Shown piece after piece: positions 1 through 8,785 of a stretch of 41,177 bases of DNA. A model generated the notes under the pieces. That model was not told the origin of the DNA, ran no database searches, and saw nothing but the letters and a program-made list of their open reading frames with translations. Source of the stretch: Azospirillum isscasi. GTDB taxonomy: Bacteria; Pseudomonadota; Alphaproteobacteria; Azospirillales; Azospirillaceae. Positions within the stretch are counted from its first letter, which is position 1. Each line of letters begins with the position of its first letter. The stretch covers positions 1 through 41,177 of the forward strand of contig NZ_JAUJFI010000034.1 of NCBI RefSeq assembly GCF_030849505.1, read 5' to 3'. Both the position numbers and the translations under genes were made by a program.

Positions 1-28
1 GGAGACGCCGGAGGCCGCGCGGTCCGCC

Positions 29-484
29 GTGGCACCGCATGGCGTCGGAACGGCGGCGAACGGGGCCGGGCGCGACGCCATGGCCGCTTCCGGCTCGCCG
101 CACCCCTCCCGCATGCCGGCGCGCGACACCCCGCTGGCGAGCAGCATGATGGCCAAACACACCACTCCCAAGCAGCAGCCCTCCACCATCGGCTTCGCCG
201 CGACGGCGGCCCCGTCCGGATTCCGCAAGGCGGCGGTCCCACCGGCACCTGCGGCCCAGCCGGACGCCGCGTCCGGGGCTGCGAACACGGACACGGCAAC
301 CACTGCCCCGGCCACCACCCCGGCCGCCACCCCCGCTGCCGGCGGGACCGCTGCCAACGGCAACGCCTTCGCGCCCGTGACACCGGACATGCTGTCTGAG
401 ACGATGATGCGCAATCTGGCCAAGTACGAGCAGGGCCGGAGGGCCGCTCATGCCCCGGCGCCCAGCCTGCGGGTGTCGGGCTGA
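29..484 (+). CDS. Ala/Pro/Thr-rich hypothetical protein, 5' end uncertain
   Basis: The frame has strongly G/C-biased third positions typical of real genes here, so it is probably coding. It is open back to the window edge, so the gene may begin upstream. Candidate starts are GTG at 29 and the paired ATGs at 146 and 149. The middle is low-complexity Ala/Pro/Thr and likely disordered; only the C-terminus (MLSETMMRNLAKYEQGRRA) looks like an ordered, possibly helical segment. No signal peptide or known domain is recognised. It ends 36 bases before the L,D-transpeptidase gene and could be co-transcribed with it. Function unknown. Confidence 0.5.
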   Translation: MAPHGVGTAANGAGRDAMAASGSPHPSRMPARDTPLASSMMAKHTTPKQQPSTIGFAATAAPSGFRKAAVPPAPAAQPDAASGAANTDTATTAPATTPAATPAAGGTAANGNAFAPVTPDMLSETMMRNLAKYEQGRRAAHAPAPSLRVSG

Positions 485-520
485 GCGCGATGATCCCCGG
501 AAACGGGTAGGGAAGGGGTT

Positions 521-1027
521 ATGGAGATCACCGTTCACCCGGAGGGCCGGCTGGACTGGCCCGGCGGGTCTTTCCGTTGCGTCCTGGGCCGCGGCGGCAT
601 CCGCACCGACAAGCGGGAGGGCGACGGCGCCACCCCGGTCGGACGTTTCGTGCTGCGCCGCGTGCTGTGGCGCCCCGACCGGCTTCCGCAGCCCGAGACC
701 GGCCTGCCCGCGACGCCCATCGCGCCCGACGACGGCTGGTGCGACGACCCCGCGGACCCCGCCTACAACCGACCGGTGAAGCGTCCCTACGCCGCCAGCC
801 ACGAGGAACTGTGGCGCGAGGACCATGTCTACGACGTCATCGTGGTGATGGGGCACAACGACGACCCGGTGGTGCCGGGCCTGGGCAGCGCCGTGTTCAT
901 GCATGTGGCGCGGCCCGACCGGGCGCCCACGGCGGGCTGCGTCGCGCTGCCCCTGCCGGACCTGCTGCGCCTGCTGAAGGATTGCGCGCCGGGCACCGTG
1001 CTGACCGTGCCGGACCCGGCGAGGTAG
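521..1027 (+). CDS. L,D-transpeptidase family (YkuD domain) protein
   Basis: This 168-residue protein belongs to the YkuD/ErfK superfamily, subgroup COG3786. Members of the superfamily form 3-3 peptidoglycan crosslinks or attach proteins to peptidoglycan through a catalytic cysteine. The early block KREGDGATPVGRF (about residues 31-43) and the catalytic block FMHVARPDRAPTAGCVAL, with His128 and Cys140, are typical of the subgroup. No signal peptide is visible at the chosen start, so export is unclear, as is common in this subgroup. The ATG at 521 follows a purine-rich ribosome site (GGGAAGGGG). The gene is convergent with yggS, with only six bases between the two stop codons. Family is confident; substrate is inferred. 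Confidence 0.88.
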   Translation: MEITVHPEGRLDWPGGSFRCVLGRGGIRTDKREGDGATPVGRFVLRRVLWRPDRLPQPETGLPATPIAPDDGWCDDPADPAYNRPVKRPYAASHEELWREDHVYDVIVVMGHNDDPVVPGLGSAVFMHVARPDRAPTAGCVALPLPDLLRLLKDCAPGTVLTVPDPAR

Positions 1028-1033
1028 GCGCCG

Positions 1034-1789
1034 CTATCCGGCGGTGGGGCCGGCGGTGGGGCCGGCGGCAGGGCCGGCGGCAGGGTAGGGGCGGGCCCCG
1101 AAGATGGCCGTGCCGACCCGCACATGGGTGGCGCCGAAACGGATCGCCGTCTCGTAATCGCCGCTCATCCCCATGCTGACCTCGGGCAGGCCGGCGCGGC
1201 GGGCCATGTCGGCCAGCAGGGCGAAATGCATCGCCGGCTCCTCGTCCACCGGCGGGATGCACATCAGCCCGGCCACCGGCAGGTTCCAGGTGCCGCGGCA
1301 GGCGGCCAGGAAGGCATCCAGTTCCGCCGGGGGAATGCCCGCCTTCTGCGGCTCCTCGCCCGTGTTCACCTCGATCAGGCAGCGCGGGCGGCGCCCGCTG
1401 CGCGCCATCTCGTCGGCCAGGGCCTCGGCCAGCCTGGGCCGGTCCACCGTCTGGATCACGTCGAACAGGGCCACCGCGTCCTTGACCTTGTTGGTCTGGA
1501 GCGGGCCGATCAGGTGCAGTTCCAGGTCGGGAAAGCGCTCGCGCAGGGCGGGGAACTTCGCCTTGGCTTCCTGCACGCGGTTCTCGCCGAAGACGCGCTG
1601 GCCGGCGGCCAGGGCCTCCTCCACCGCTTCGGCGGGATGGGTCTTGGAGACCGCGACCAGCGTCACCGCGCCGGGATCGCGCCCGCCGGCGGCGCAGCTT
1701 TCCAGGATGGAGCGGCGCACCGCCTCCAGCCGGGCCGTGACGGTGTCGGGCGGCGTGCCGGACGATGTATCTGTGTGCGAAGCGGACAT
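1034..1789 (-). CDS. yggS: YggS family pyridoxal phosphate homeostasis protein
   Basis: A 251-residue PLP-binding protein with the alanine-racemase-like TIM-barrel fold. The family acts in vitamin B6 and amino-acid homeostasis and has no established catalytic activity. Diagnostic segments are LVAVSKTHPAE (the Lys that binds PLP), FGENRVQEAKAK, LHLIGPLQTNK and the C-terminal SMGMSGDYETAI. The start at 1789 is chosen because a strong GGAGGA ribosome site lies just upstream; the frame stays open for 39 more codons but that segment is low quality. After the usual ending (FGARP) comes an extra PAAG/PTAG tail encoded by a 12-bp tandem repeat. Divergent from the gene at 1924. Confidence 0.93.
   Translation of the reverse strand: MSASHTDTSSGTPPDTVTARLEAVRRSILESCAAGGRDPGAVTLVAVSKTHPAEAVEEALAAGQRVFGENRVQEAKAKFPALRERFPDLELHLIGPLQTNKVKDAVALFDVIQTVDRPRLAEALADEMARSGRRPRCLIEVNTGEEPQKAGIPPAELDAFLAACRGTWNLPVAGLMCIPPVDEEPAMHFALLADMARRAGLPEVSMGMSGDYETAIRFGATHVRVGTAIFGARPYPAAGPAAGPTAGPTAG
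1040..1087. repeat. 12-bp tandem repeat in the 3' end of yggS
   Basis: Almost four copies of a 12-bp unit (GGCGGTGGGGCC, with a GGCGGCAGGGCC variant) lie in frame at the end of yggS. They encode the tail PAAG-PAAG-PTAG-PTAG beyond the conserved domain. The two halves carry different variants, as expected for slippage followed by drift. Confidence 0.85.
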
Positions 1790-1923
1790 GCCGGTCCTCC
1801 CCCCTTGCGGCCCCTCGTACGGCCCCTCGTGGGGCGCCTTCTGCGGCGCCTGCCTGTACAGGGACCGGAGGGCGTGGTAACGGACGGGCCGACGAAACGC
1901 AAGCACCCCGAGGAGAACACGGC

Positions 1924-2442
1924 ATGCGTGGTTGGATGCGTCCCCTGATCCTGTCGGCGCTGATTCTGGGGGCCGCGCCGTTCGTGGCCGGCGGCGCCCT
2001 CGCCCAAAGCCCTGCCGGCCAGAACACCGGCAAGCCCGCCGGGAAGGAGGGTCCGAAGACGGTGGTGGGATCGGCCATCGCCCAGGCCCCCTTCGCCGAC
2101 CAGCCTTTCCCGTTGCAGGACGACGGCACCTACAAGGAGTTCATGGGAGCCGCCGCCGCCGACATCAACCGGCGCTGCACCAAGCTGGAAAGCTACGGCT
2201 GGGAGTTCAAGAAGGGCGACGACGCGCGCCGGGACCAGATCCTGGACTCCACCCTGGGCGGATTCCGCAAGGCCGGCTGGAAGATGGGCGAGGTGAAGGT
2301 GCGCACCATCCGCGATCCGGGAACCACCGCCTACACGGCGGAAAAGGCCAAGCAGCGCCTGCTGGCCATCTGGACCCCGATGGAGGACGCCGCGATCCTG
2401 CTGCTCTGCGAGACCGAAGCGGCGCAGGCGACCAAGAAGTAG
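1924..2442 (+). CDS. Secreted hypothetical protein, 172 aa
   Basis: I do not recognise the family. The start at 1924 has a good ribosome site (GAGGAGA) and gives a clear Sec signal peptide: MRGWMR, a hydrophobic stretch, then GGALAQ with likely cleavage after ALA. The mature part opens with a Gly/Pro/Lys-rich linker, followed by a compact domain of about 100 residues with two cysteines (in NRRCTKL and LLLCETE) that could pair in the periplasm. Aromatic-rich motifs such as SYGWEF and KAGWKMGEVKV are visible. It is divergent from yggS and convergent with a porin gene, separated from it by a strong terminator. Periplasmic location is inferred from the signal peptide; role unknown. Confidence 0.8.
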   Translation: MRGWMRPLILSALILGAAPFVAGGALAQSPAGQNTGKPAGKEGPKTVVGSAIAQAPFADQPFPLQDDGTYKEFMGAAAADINRRCTKLESYGWEFKKGDDARRDQILDSTLGGFRKAGWKMGEVKVRTIRDPGTTAYTAEKAKQRLLAIWTPMEDAAILLLCETEAAQATKK

Positions 2443-2472
2443 GAACTGCCAACCGGCTGGTCACCCAAAGGA

Positions 2473-2504
2473 AAACGGCGGCGGATGGGTATCCGCCGCC
2501 GTTT
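2473..2504. terminator. Bidirectional intrinsic terminator
   Basis: A perfect 14-bp stem (AAACGGCGGCGGAT with its complement) closes on the four-base loop GGGT. It lies between convergent genes ending at 2442 and 2529. On the minus strand the stem is followed by TTTTCCTTT, so it should stop the porin transcript well. On the plus strand the stem itself ends in TTT but has little U-tract after it. Confidence 0.85.
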
Positions 2505-2528
2505 CCGTCAGACGTGCCGCAGGGCCGA

Positions 2529-3677
2529 TCAGAAGGCCAGGCGGGTGTCGATCATGATGATGTGCGCGCGGTCGTCGGGGTTGATGCCGCCGTTGTCCAC
2601 CGTGGTCAGCTTCGAGTCGAGGTCGAGGTAGCTGTACTCCAGGCCCGTGGTCAGGCCGGGCGCGATGGTGTAGGTCACGCCGGCCTGATACAGCTCGGCC
2701 TTGACCGGAGCCACGAGGCCGGTGTTCGGGCTGGTGCCGTTCGAGCGCGACTGCGAGTAGTTGGCCGCCAGGATGAACGGGCCCGCGGCGTACTGGGCGC
2801 CGACGATCCAGATGTCCTGCTTCTCCTTCACGGTCAGCGACTTGTCGTAGCCGCTGTCGCCGCTGTAGGCGTAGCTGCCGCCGATCTTGAAGTCGCCGTA
2901 GCCGACGTTCAGGCCGGCATGGACGGAGCTGAGCTTTTCAAAACGGGCGCCGGTCGAGTCGTTGACCGAGTCGCCGAACTGGTAGAAGGCGCTGGCGCCG
3001 ACGGTGAAGCCGCCGAACTCGTTGGTGTAGGTGCCGCCGACCTCGACGACGTCCTGATAGCCGCCGTTGTCCTGGCGACGGTTGACCGAAGTGTTCGAGT
3101 CGCCCGAACGCGGCATGTAGGAGACGCCGCCCTGGAGGCCCGCGAAGGTCGGGGTCAGGTAGATGATCTTGGTGCCGACGTCGCCCGACGCGATGGCGCG
3201 GAAGTTGTTGGTGGTGGTCGGCAGCAGCGAATAGGTCTGCGAACCGGCCAGGAACTCCACCGTGTTGTTGTCCGGGCCGCCGGCGACGCCTTCGACGTTC
3301 GGGCCGATGATGCCGAACTCGTCCGACAGGCCGTTGATCGTGCCGGCCTGCACGGTGCCGAAGCCGCTGTTCACGAAGATGAAGGCGCGGTCGGCGTCCA
3401 TGGTGCGGACGTTGCTGGCGCCGTTGGCGGCGCGCATGCGGACGCGGCCGCCGTACTCCAGGCCGTTGTCCATCGTGGCAACCGGCGTGACGGTCACGCG
3501 GAAGCGGTTGACGAACTCCGTGGAACGGGTGCCTTCGTCACGGTCCTGCTCGACATAGGCGCCCTGGAAGAGGGCGTCGCCACCGATCTTGACCTCGAAC
3601 TTGGTCTGGGCGGAAGCCATGCCGCTGAAGGCAGTGATCGCGATGGCTGCGCAGCCCGTAACAAGAGAACGCTTCAT
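2529..3677 (-). CDS. Outer-membrane porin (general Gram-negative porin type)
   Basis: A 382-residue precursor with a signal peptide (MKRSLVTGCAAIAITAFSGM, cleavage after ASA), then FEVKIGGDALFQGAYVEQDRD, alternating amphipathic strands and the C-terminal phenylalanine (DTRLAF) read by the BAM complex. The family forms trimeric beta-barrel channels for small hydrophilic solutes. The block GLEYGGRVRMRA and the sequence RTMDADRAFIFVNSGFGTVQ (probably near the constriction loop) are shared with the neighbouring porin, so the two are paralogues from a tandem duplication. The start at 3677 has an AAGGAT ribosome site. The upstream region is unusually AT-rich and holds a dyad (3803-3834), so the gene probably has its own regulated promoter. 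Confidence 0.92.
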   Translation of the reverse strand: MKRSLVTGCAAIAITAFSGMASAQTKFEVKIGGDALFQGAYVEQDRDEGTRSTEFVNRFRVTVTPVATMDNGLEYGGRVRMRAANGASNVRTMDADRAFIFVNSGFGTVQAGTINGLSDEFGIIGPNVEGVAGGPDNNTVEFLAGSQTYSLLPTTTNNFRAIASGDVGTKIIYLTPTFAGLQGGVSYMPRSGDSNTSVNRRQDNGGYQDVVEVGGTYTNEFGGFTVGASAFYQFGDSVNDSTGARFEKLSSVHAGLNVGYGDFKIGGSYAYSGDSGYDKSLTVKEKQDIWIVGAQYAAGPFILAANYSQSRSNGTSPNTGLVAPVKAELYQAGVTYTIAPGLTTGLEYSYLDLDSKLTTVDNGGINPDDRAHIIMIDTRLAF

Positions 3678-3802
3678 TGATGGTCCATCCTTCTGGCAGG
3701 CCCCACAAAAGACCAGGGCCGTGCGGTTGTGCTTCCCATCAACCACTAAGCCATTCGATCGCCGATCGGGCAAGGGCGATTCTACAACGAACGGTGTGCG
3801 AC

Positions 3803-3834
3803 TGTAACACAGTTGCCATTCAGACACAGTTACA
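3803..3834. promoter_or_regulatory. Dyad and direct repeats upstream of the first porin
   Basis: TGTAAC (3803-3808) and its complement GTTACA (3829-3834) form a dyad separated by 20 bases. Overlapping it, ACACAGTT occurs twice (3807-3814 and 3824-3831), 17 bp apart. TGTAAC-type half sites recur in binding sites of OmpR/PhoB-family regulators, which often control porins, so this is a candidate operator about 130-155 bases upstream of the start codon. The regulator is unknown. Confidence 0.4.
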
Positions 3835-3994
3835 AGTACTTGAAAACAAACTGTTTTTTCGCGATGCCGCAAATATGGCACATGCTCTGTTCAGCTTTTA
3901 GGCGCGATGAACAAACTTTGAGCAGGGAAAAAGCCATACGGAAGCGCAAGGAAAAGGCGCAGACCGGCAGACAAAGAAGGCAGACAAAGAAAAA

Positions 3995-4018
3995 GGGCGG
4001 TGGCCGAAGCCACCGCCC
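3995..4018 (-). terminator. Intrinsic terminator of the second porin
   Basis: A 10-bp GC stem (GGGCGGTGGC with its complement) with loop CGAA. On the minus strand it is followed by a T-rich tail (TTTTTCTTTG), the normal form of a rho-independent terminator for the porin gene ending at 4043. Confidence 0.88.
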
Positions 4019-4042
4019 CCTTCATCCACGGATGACCGCAGA

Positions 4043-5215
4043 TTAGAACGCCAGGACCGTGCGCAGGAGGACGACGTGGCCCTCGTTGTCCAGGTTGGCG
4101 GCGGCCGTGCTCAGATCGCTGTCGGCCTGGAAGTAGTCGTACTGAGCCTGCAGGGTCAGGCCCGGAGCGACGGTGTAGCCGGCGCCCACTTCGTAGACTT
4201 CCAGGGTGCGGTCGCCAGCGGTGTAGAGGCTGCCGGCGTCCTTGCCGTTCTTGTAGTTGGCGCCGACGACGATCGGGCCGGCGGTGTACTGAGCGCCGAC
4301 AACCCAGAGGCGGCTCTTCTCGTTGTCCGAGGTCGCGGTCTGGATCTGGCCCGACTCACCGAAGTCGGTGTACGAACCGCCGAGCGTGAAGCCGGCGTAG
4401 CCGATCTGGGCGCCGACCTGCCAGGCGTTCAGGTCCTCGACGCTGGCGCCGACCGTGGTCGTGCCGGCGGCGTTGCCCCAGTAGTAGCCGGCGCTGGCCT
4501 TCAGAGCGACACCACCGAAGGTGTTGCTGTAGTTGGCGCCGACTTCGACCAGATCCTCGAAGGTGGTCGAGAAGCCGCGGCCGGTGGCGGTAACCGCCGG
4601 CAGGTCGAGGCGGTTGACGCTGGCGTGCGAGTCGTCGTTGCGCGGGGTGTAGCTGGCACCCACCTGCAGGCCGGCGAAGCGCGGCGAGAAGTACACGATC
4701 TTGGTCGCGTTGTTCTCGACGACCAGCGACTGGCTCAGCAGCGAGCCGTTCAGGCCGGCGAGGCCGCCGCCGATGTCGGAGGTCTGGCCGATCCAGGCGG
4801 TGACGCCGTCATAGATGCCGAGCTGCAGGTAATCCTGCGGCGCGGTGATGTAGGTGGCGTCGTTGAAGGAGTTGGTCACGCCCATCTGGACCTGACCGAA
4901 GGCGCCCTGCGCGAAGATGTAGCCGCGGTCGGCGTCCATCGTGCGGGTGTTGCCGGCGCCGGAGTTGGCACGCATACGGATGCGGCCGCCGTACTCCAGA
5001 CCGTTGTCGGCCTTGGCAGTCGGGGTGACGATCACGCGGAAGCGGTTGCGGAAGTCAACCGAACGGGCGCCCTGATCGCGGTCCTCGGAGACGTAGCCGC
5101 CTTCGAAGTAGGCGTCGCCGCCGACCTTCACTTCAAACTTGGCCTGAGCGTTGGCAGCGCCGGCACCCAGAGCCAGAGCGGCAGCGGCGCAGCCCGCGAG
5201 CAGATAACGGTTCAT
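4043..5215 (-). CDS. Outer-membrane porin, paralogue of the neighbouring porin
   Basis: A 390-residue precursor: signal peptide MNRYLLAGCAAAALALGAGA with cleavage after NA, mature start QAKFEVKVGGDAYFEGGYV, beta-strand pattern throughout and terminal phenylalanine (LLRTVLAF). It shares FEVK.GGDA, GLEYGG.R.RMRA and RTMDADR with the porin at 2529-3677 but differs in the middle and in the loops, so the duplication is old and the channels may differ in selectivity. Start 5215 is preferred because GGAGGC lies seven bases upstream; an in-frame ATG overlapping that ribosome site is less likely. Its own terminator separates it from the other porin, suggesting independent expression. Confidence 0.92.
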   Translation of the reverse strand: MNRYLLAGCAAAALALGAGAANAQAKFEVKVGGDAYFEGGYVSEDRDQGARSVDFRNRFRVIVTPTAKADNGLEYGGRIRMRANSGAGNTRTMDADRGYIFAQGAFGQVQMGVTNSFNDATYITAPQDYLQLGIYDGVTAWIGQTSDIGGGLAGLNGSLLSQSLVVENNATKIVYFSPRFAGLQVGASYTPRNDDSHASVNRLDLPAVTATGRGFSTTFEDLVEVGANYSNTFGGVALKASAGYYWGNAAGTTTVGASVEDLNAWQVGAQIGYAGFTLGGSYTDFGESGQIQTATSDNEKSRLWVVGAQYTAGPIVVGANYKNGKDAGSLYTAGDRTLEVYEVGAGYTVAPGLTLQAQYDYFQADSDLSTAAANLDNEGHVVLLRTVLAF

Positions 5216-5560
5216 GATTGTTGCCTCCATCCTGGCAGCAGAATTTTCAGCCCGGTTTAACGTCCTGGCTGTGAATGTCCTACGCAGATGGGCGGACGCC
5301 AGCAAGCCGGAAATCGCAAAGTTGCAGCAATGAAGGAACAGTGTGTCCGACGGAGCACACCCGGATCGCGGGCCGCCGGCGCGATTCCGCGGTGCGGGCG
5401 GCCCCCTCCGAAGGGCCGGCGCGCCACCGCCGGACACAGCAAAGGCACAGTCCGCGCCCCGCATCGCCTGTTGCCGCGGGCGTGCTTTTATGGTCTTTTC
5501 ACCCGCATCCGCCGCGGACTCGTGTGCGGTACCCCGAATTTATTGATCCAGGTTCCGATC
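5216..5560. other. Divergent intergenic region, porin / DUF3576 gene
   Basis: About 345 bases between divergent genes. It must hold the promoters of both, but no strong -35/-10 pair stands out. The stretch TGCTTTTATGGTCTTTTC (about 5484-5501) is the most AT-rich part on the DUF3576 side. The centre is very GC-rich. Reading frames here are weak extensions of the flanking genes; I see no additional gene. Confidence 0.6.
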
Positions 5561-6100
5561 ATGCGCCGTTCCCGTGTCGTTCGCCTTGCCCCCGTCGTGC
5601 TCGCGGCGTCGCTCGCCGTGGCCGGTTGCTCCAGCTGGGGCGGCCAGACGGAAACCGTCGATGAGCAGATCAAGAAGGAATACAAGTTCGGCAGCCTTCT
5701 CGGCACCGACGGCGGTTTCAACCTGTTCGGCAAGAACAAGCGCAACGGCGCCGACCAGGGCGACCCCAACGGCATCGGCGTCAACAGCTTCCTGTGGCGC
5801 GCCTCGCTGGACACGCTGTCCTTCATGCCGATCGTGTCCGCCGACCCGTTCGGCGGCGTGATCCTGACCGACTGGTATTCGCCGCCCGACGCGCCGAACG
5901 AGCGCTTCAAGGTCAACCTGTACATCATGGACCGCCAGCTCCGCGCCGACGGCGTGCGGGTGTCGGTGTTCAAGCAGCAGCGCGCCGGGGCGGACTGGCG
6001 CGACAGCACGGTCGGACCGGAGACGTCGACGACGCTGGAGGACGCGGTGCTCACCCGCGCCCGCCAGCTCCGCGTGGCCCAGCAGGCCGCGGCGCGCTGA
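5561..6100 (+). CDS. DUF3576 domain-containing lipoprotein
   Basis: A 179-residue protein with a lipoprotein signal (LAVAGC, lipidated Cys23), so it should be membrane-anchored in the periplasm. The rest matches DUF3576, an alphaproteobacterial family of unknown function usually found next to leuS: it has KEYKFGSLLG, GIGVNSFLWRASLDTLSFMPI and SADPFGGVILTDWY, followed by a basic strand-rich region. Start 5561 is the only ATG that places the signal peptide properly; upstream in-frame codons are non-conserved. It lies 114 bases before leuS. The pattern of strands and the neighbouring LPS-transport lipoprotein suggest an envelope role, but that is inference. Confidence 0.88.
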   Translation: MRRSRVVRLAPVVLAASLAVAGCSSWGGQTETVDEQIKKEYKFGSLLGTDGGFNLFGKNKRNGADQGDPNGIGVNSFLWRASLDTLSFMPIVSADPFGGVILTDWYSPPDAPNERFKVNLYIMDRQLRADGVRVSVFKQQRAGADWRDSTVGPETSTTLEDAVLTRARQLRVAQQAAAR

Positions 6101-6214
6101 GCGCGGGCGCCGTCCGGGCGGGACAGGGCGGGAGCGTCGCTCCGCCGCCTGTCGTTCCGCCGGCGGCGCCTTACTTATAAGACCCTCGAAATCCACCAAA
6201 CGGCGTCTGCGGTC

Positions 6215-8785
6215 ATGTCGCGTTACAATGTCAAGGAAACCGAAGCGAAGTGGCAGGGCGAGTGGGAGCGGCACGGCTGCTTCACCGCCCGCGAGGACGC
6301 TTCCCGCGAGAAATATTACGTGCTGGAGATGTTCCCCTACCCGTCGGGGCGCATCCACATGGGGCATGTCCGCAACTACACCATCGGCGACGTGATCGCG
6401 CGCTACAAGCGGGCGCGCGGCTTCAACGTGCTGCACCCGATGGGCTGGGACGCCTTCGGCCTGCCGGCGGAGAACGCCGCGCTGGAGAAGAAGACCCATC
6501 CGGCCAAATGGACGCGCGAGAACATCGCGGCCATGCGCGCCCAGTTGAAGACGATGGGCCTGTCCATCGACTGGGACCGCGAGATCGCCACCTGCGACGT
6601 GGAGTATTACCGCCACGAGCAGAAGATGTTCCTGGATTTCCTGAAGGAAGGTCTGGCCTACCGCAAGGAGTCCTGGGTCAACTGGGACCCGGTGGACAAC
6701 ACGGTCCTCGCCAACGAGCAGGTGATCGACGGCCGCGGCTGGCGCACCGGCGCGCTGGTCGAGAAGCGCAAGCTGTCCCAGTGGTTCCTGAAGATCACCG
6801 CCTACGCCGACGAGCTGCTGAAGGGGCTGGACACGCTGGACCGCTGGCCGGAACGCGTGCGCCTGATGCAGGAGAACTGGATCGGCAAGTCCACCGGCGT
6901 GCGCTTCCGCTTCGACATCGTCGGGCGCGCGGATCGGCTGGAGGTCTTCACGACCCGGCCCGACACGCTGTTCGGCGCCTCCTTCGCCGCGATCTCCGCC
7001 AACCATCCGCTCGCCGCCGAGCTGGCCGCCGGAAATCCCGCGCTGGCCGACTTCATCGCCGAGTGCAACCGCATGGGCACCAGCGAGGAGGCGATCGAGA
7101 CCGCCGAGAAGCGGGGCTTCGACACCGGCCTGAAGGTCGTGCATCCCTTCGACCCGTCCTGGGAACTGCCGGTCTATGTCGCCAACTTCGTGCTGATGGA
7201 ATACGGCACGGGCGCCATTTTCGGCTGCCCGGCCCATGACCAGCGCGACCTGGATTTCGCCCGCAAGTACGGCCTGCCGGTCAATCCGGTGGTCGTGCCG
7301 GCGGACGCCGACCCCGCCAGCTTCGCGGTGGGGGACGAGGCTTACACCGGCCCCGGCCTGCTGCGCAATTCCACCTTCCTCGACGGGCTGGAGGTCGAGG
7401 CCGCCAAGCAGGAAGTGGGCAAGCGGCTGGAGGACAAGGGGCAGGGCGAACGCACCACCCAGTACCGCCTGCGCGACTGGGGCGTCTCCCGCCAGCGTTA
7501 CTGGGGCTGCCCGATCCCGGTCATCCATTGCGAAAGCTGCGGCATCGTTCCGGTTCCGGAACAGGATCTGCCGGTCGTTCTGCCGGAGGACGTGACCTTC
7601 GACAAGCCCGGCAACCCGCTGGACCACCACCCGACCTGGAAGCACACGAACTGCCCGGCCTGCGGCAAGGCGGCGGTGCGCGAGACGGACACCTTCGACA
7701 CCTTCATCGAGTCGAGCTGGTATTTCGCCCGCTTCTGCTCGCCCAAGGCCGAGGATGTCGCCTTCACGCGCGAGGCGGTGGACTACTGGCTGGCCGTGGA
7801 CCAGTACATCGGCGGTATCGAGCATGCCGTGCTGCACCTGCTCTATTCCCGCTTCTGGACGCGGGCGATGAAGCAGTGCGGCTACCTGAACGTGGAGGAG
7901 CCCTTCGCCGGCCTCTTCACCCAGGGCATGGTGAACCACGAAACCTACAAGGACGCCGGCACCGGCGCCTGGCTGGCCCCCACCGACATCCGCAAGAACG
8001 ATCTCGGCGACTACATCCGCAACGACAACGACGGCCCGGTGACGGTCGGCCGCGTCGAGAAGATGTCGAAGTCCAAGAAGAACGTGGTGGACCCGGCGCA
8101 CATCATCGGCACCTACGGCGCCGACGCCGCCCGCCTGTTCATGCTGTCCGACAGCCCGCCGGAGCGCGATCTGGAATGGACGGAGGCCGGCATCGACGGC
8201 GCTTGGCGCTACATCAACCGCCTGTGGCGCATGGTGACGGAATCGCCGGTGGAGCTGCCGCCCCCCGGGGCGCCGAAGCCGGACGCCCTCGGCGCCAAGG
8301 CCGAGGCGACCCGCCGTCTGGTCCACAAGGCCATCGCCGGCATCTCGGAGGATCTGGAGAAGTTCCGCTTCAACAAGGCCGTGGCCCGCGTGCGCGAACT
8401 GTCCAACGCCCTGGCCGAGCTGGACGGGAAGGGCGAGGGCGAAGGCTGGGTCCTGCGCGAAGGGTTCGAGGCCACGGCCCGCCTGATCGCTCCGATGATG
8501 CCCCATCTGGCCGAGGAGCTGTGGGCGCAGCTCGGCCACGCCACCTTGCTCGTGGACCAGCCCTGGCCGCAGGCCGACGCGGCCCTGGTGGTCGAGGATT
8601 CGGTCACCATGGCGGTGCAGGTCAACGGCAAGCTGCGCGCCACGCTGGAGCTGCCGCGCGACATGGCGAAGGACGCCGCGGAGCAGGCCGCACTGGCCGA
8701 CGCGAACGTCCAGCGCGCCCTGGAGGGCAAGCCCGTGCGCAAGGTCATCGTCGTCCCGAACCGGGTGATCAATGTCGTCGTCTGA
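6215..8785 (+). CDS. leuS: Leucyl-tRNA synthetase
   Basis: A full-length class Ia synthetase of 856 residues that charges tRNA-Leu in the cytoplasm. It shows the HIGH-type motif HMGH at 48-51 ([15 protein letters not shown]), the editing (CP1) domain with [10 protein letters not shown], two CxxC pairs (CESC, CPAC) of a zinc-binding insertion, and KMSKS at 616-620. The C-terminal anticodon and tRNA-binding region is complete ([14 protein letters not shown]). The start at 6215 matches the usual N-terminus ([14 protein letters not shown]); its ribosome site is weak. The 3' end overlaps lptE by 14 bases, so the two are translationally linked, as in other alphaproteobacteria. Confidence 0.98.
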   Translation: MSRYNVKETEAKWQGEWERHGCFTAREDASREKYYVLEMFPYPSGRIHMGHVRNYTIGDVIARYKRARGFNVLHPMGWDAFGLPAENAALEKKTHPAKWTRENIAAMRAQLKTMGLSIDWDREIATCDVEYYRHEQKMFLDFLKEGLAYRKESWVNWDPVDNTVLANEQVIDGRGWRTGALVEKRKLSQWFLKITAYADELLKGLDTLDRWPERVRLMQENWIGKSTGVRFRFDIVGRADRLEVFTTRPDTLFGASFAAISANHPLAAELAAGNPALADFIAECNRMGTSEEAIETAEKRGFDTGLKVVHPFDPSWELPVYVANFVLMEYGTGAIFGCPAHDQRDLDFARKYGLPVNPVVVPADADPASFAVGDEAYTGPGLLRNSTFLDGLEVEAAKQEVGKRLEDKGQGERTTQYRLRDWGVSRQRYWGCPIPVIHCESCGIVPVPEQDLPVVLPEDVTFDKPGNPLDHHPTWKHTNCPACGKAAVRETDTFDTFIESSWYFARFCSPKAEDVAFTREAVDYWLAVDQYIGGIEHAVLHLLYSRFWTRAMKQCGYLNVEEPFAGLFTQGMVNHETYKDAGTGAWLAPTDIRKNDLGDYIRNDNDGPVTVGRVEKMSKSKKNVVDPAHIIGTYGADAARLFMLSDSPPERDLEWTEAGIDGAWRYINRLWRMVTESPVELPPPGAPKPDALGAKAEATRRLVHKAIAGISEDLEKFRFNKAVARVRELSNALAELDGKGEGEGWVLREGFEATARLIAPMMPHLAEELWAQLGHATLLVDQPWPQADAALVVEDSVTMAVQVNGKLRATLELPRDMAKDAAEQAALADANVQRALEGKPVRKVIVVPNRVINVVV

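Larger units (their letters stand above)
3678..4042. other. Intergenic region between the two porin genes
   Basis: About 365 bases without a gene. The left part (3700-3910) is clearly AT-richer than its surroundings and should carry the promoter of the porin starting at 3677; I cannot pick a convincing -35/-10 pair. It contains repeats at 3803-3834. The right part (3995-4018) is the terminator of the next porin gene. No small gene is supported. Confidence 0.7.

Noticed and set aside
3802-3819. CTGTAAC-ACAG-TTGCCAT as a possible PHO box upstream of the first porin.
   Set aside because: It is in the wrong orientation relative to the porin gene and the second half matches poorly; the dyad interpretation explains the bases better.
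5540-8539. A very long open frame on the minus strand opposite leuS (about 1000 codons).
   Set aside because: It is antisense to a complete, well-conserved leuS; long antisense frames are common in GC-rich DNA, and its composition (Gly/Ala/Val/Arg/His-rich, no domain) is that of a shadow frame.
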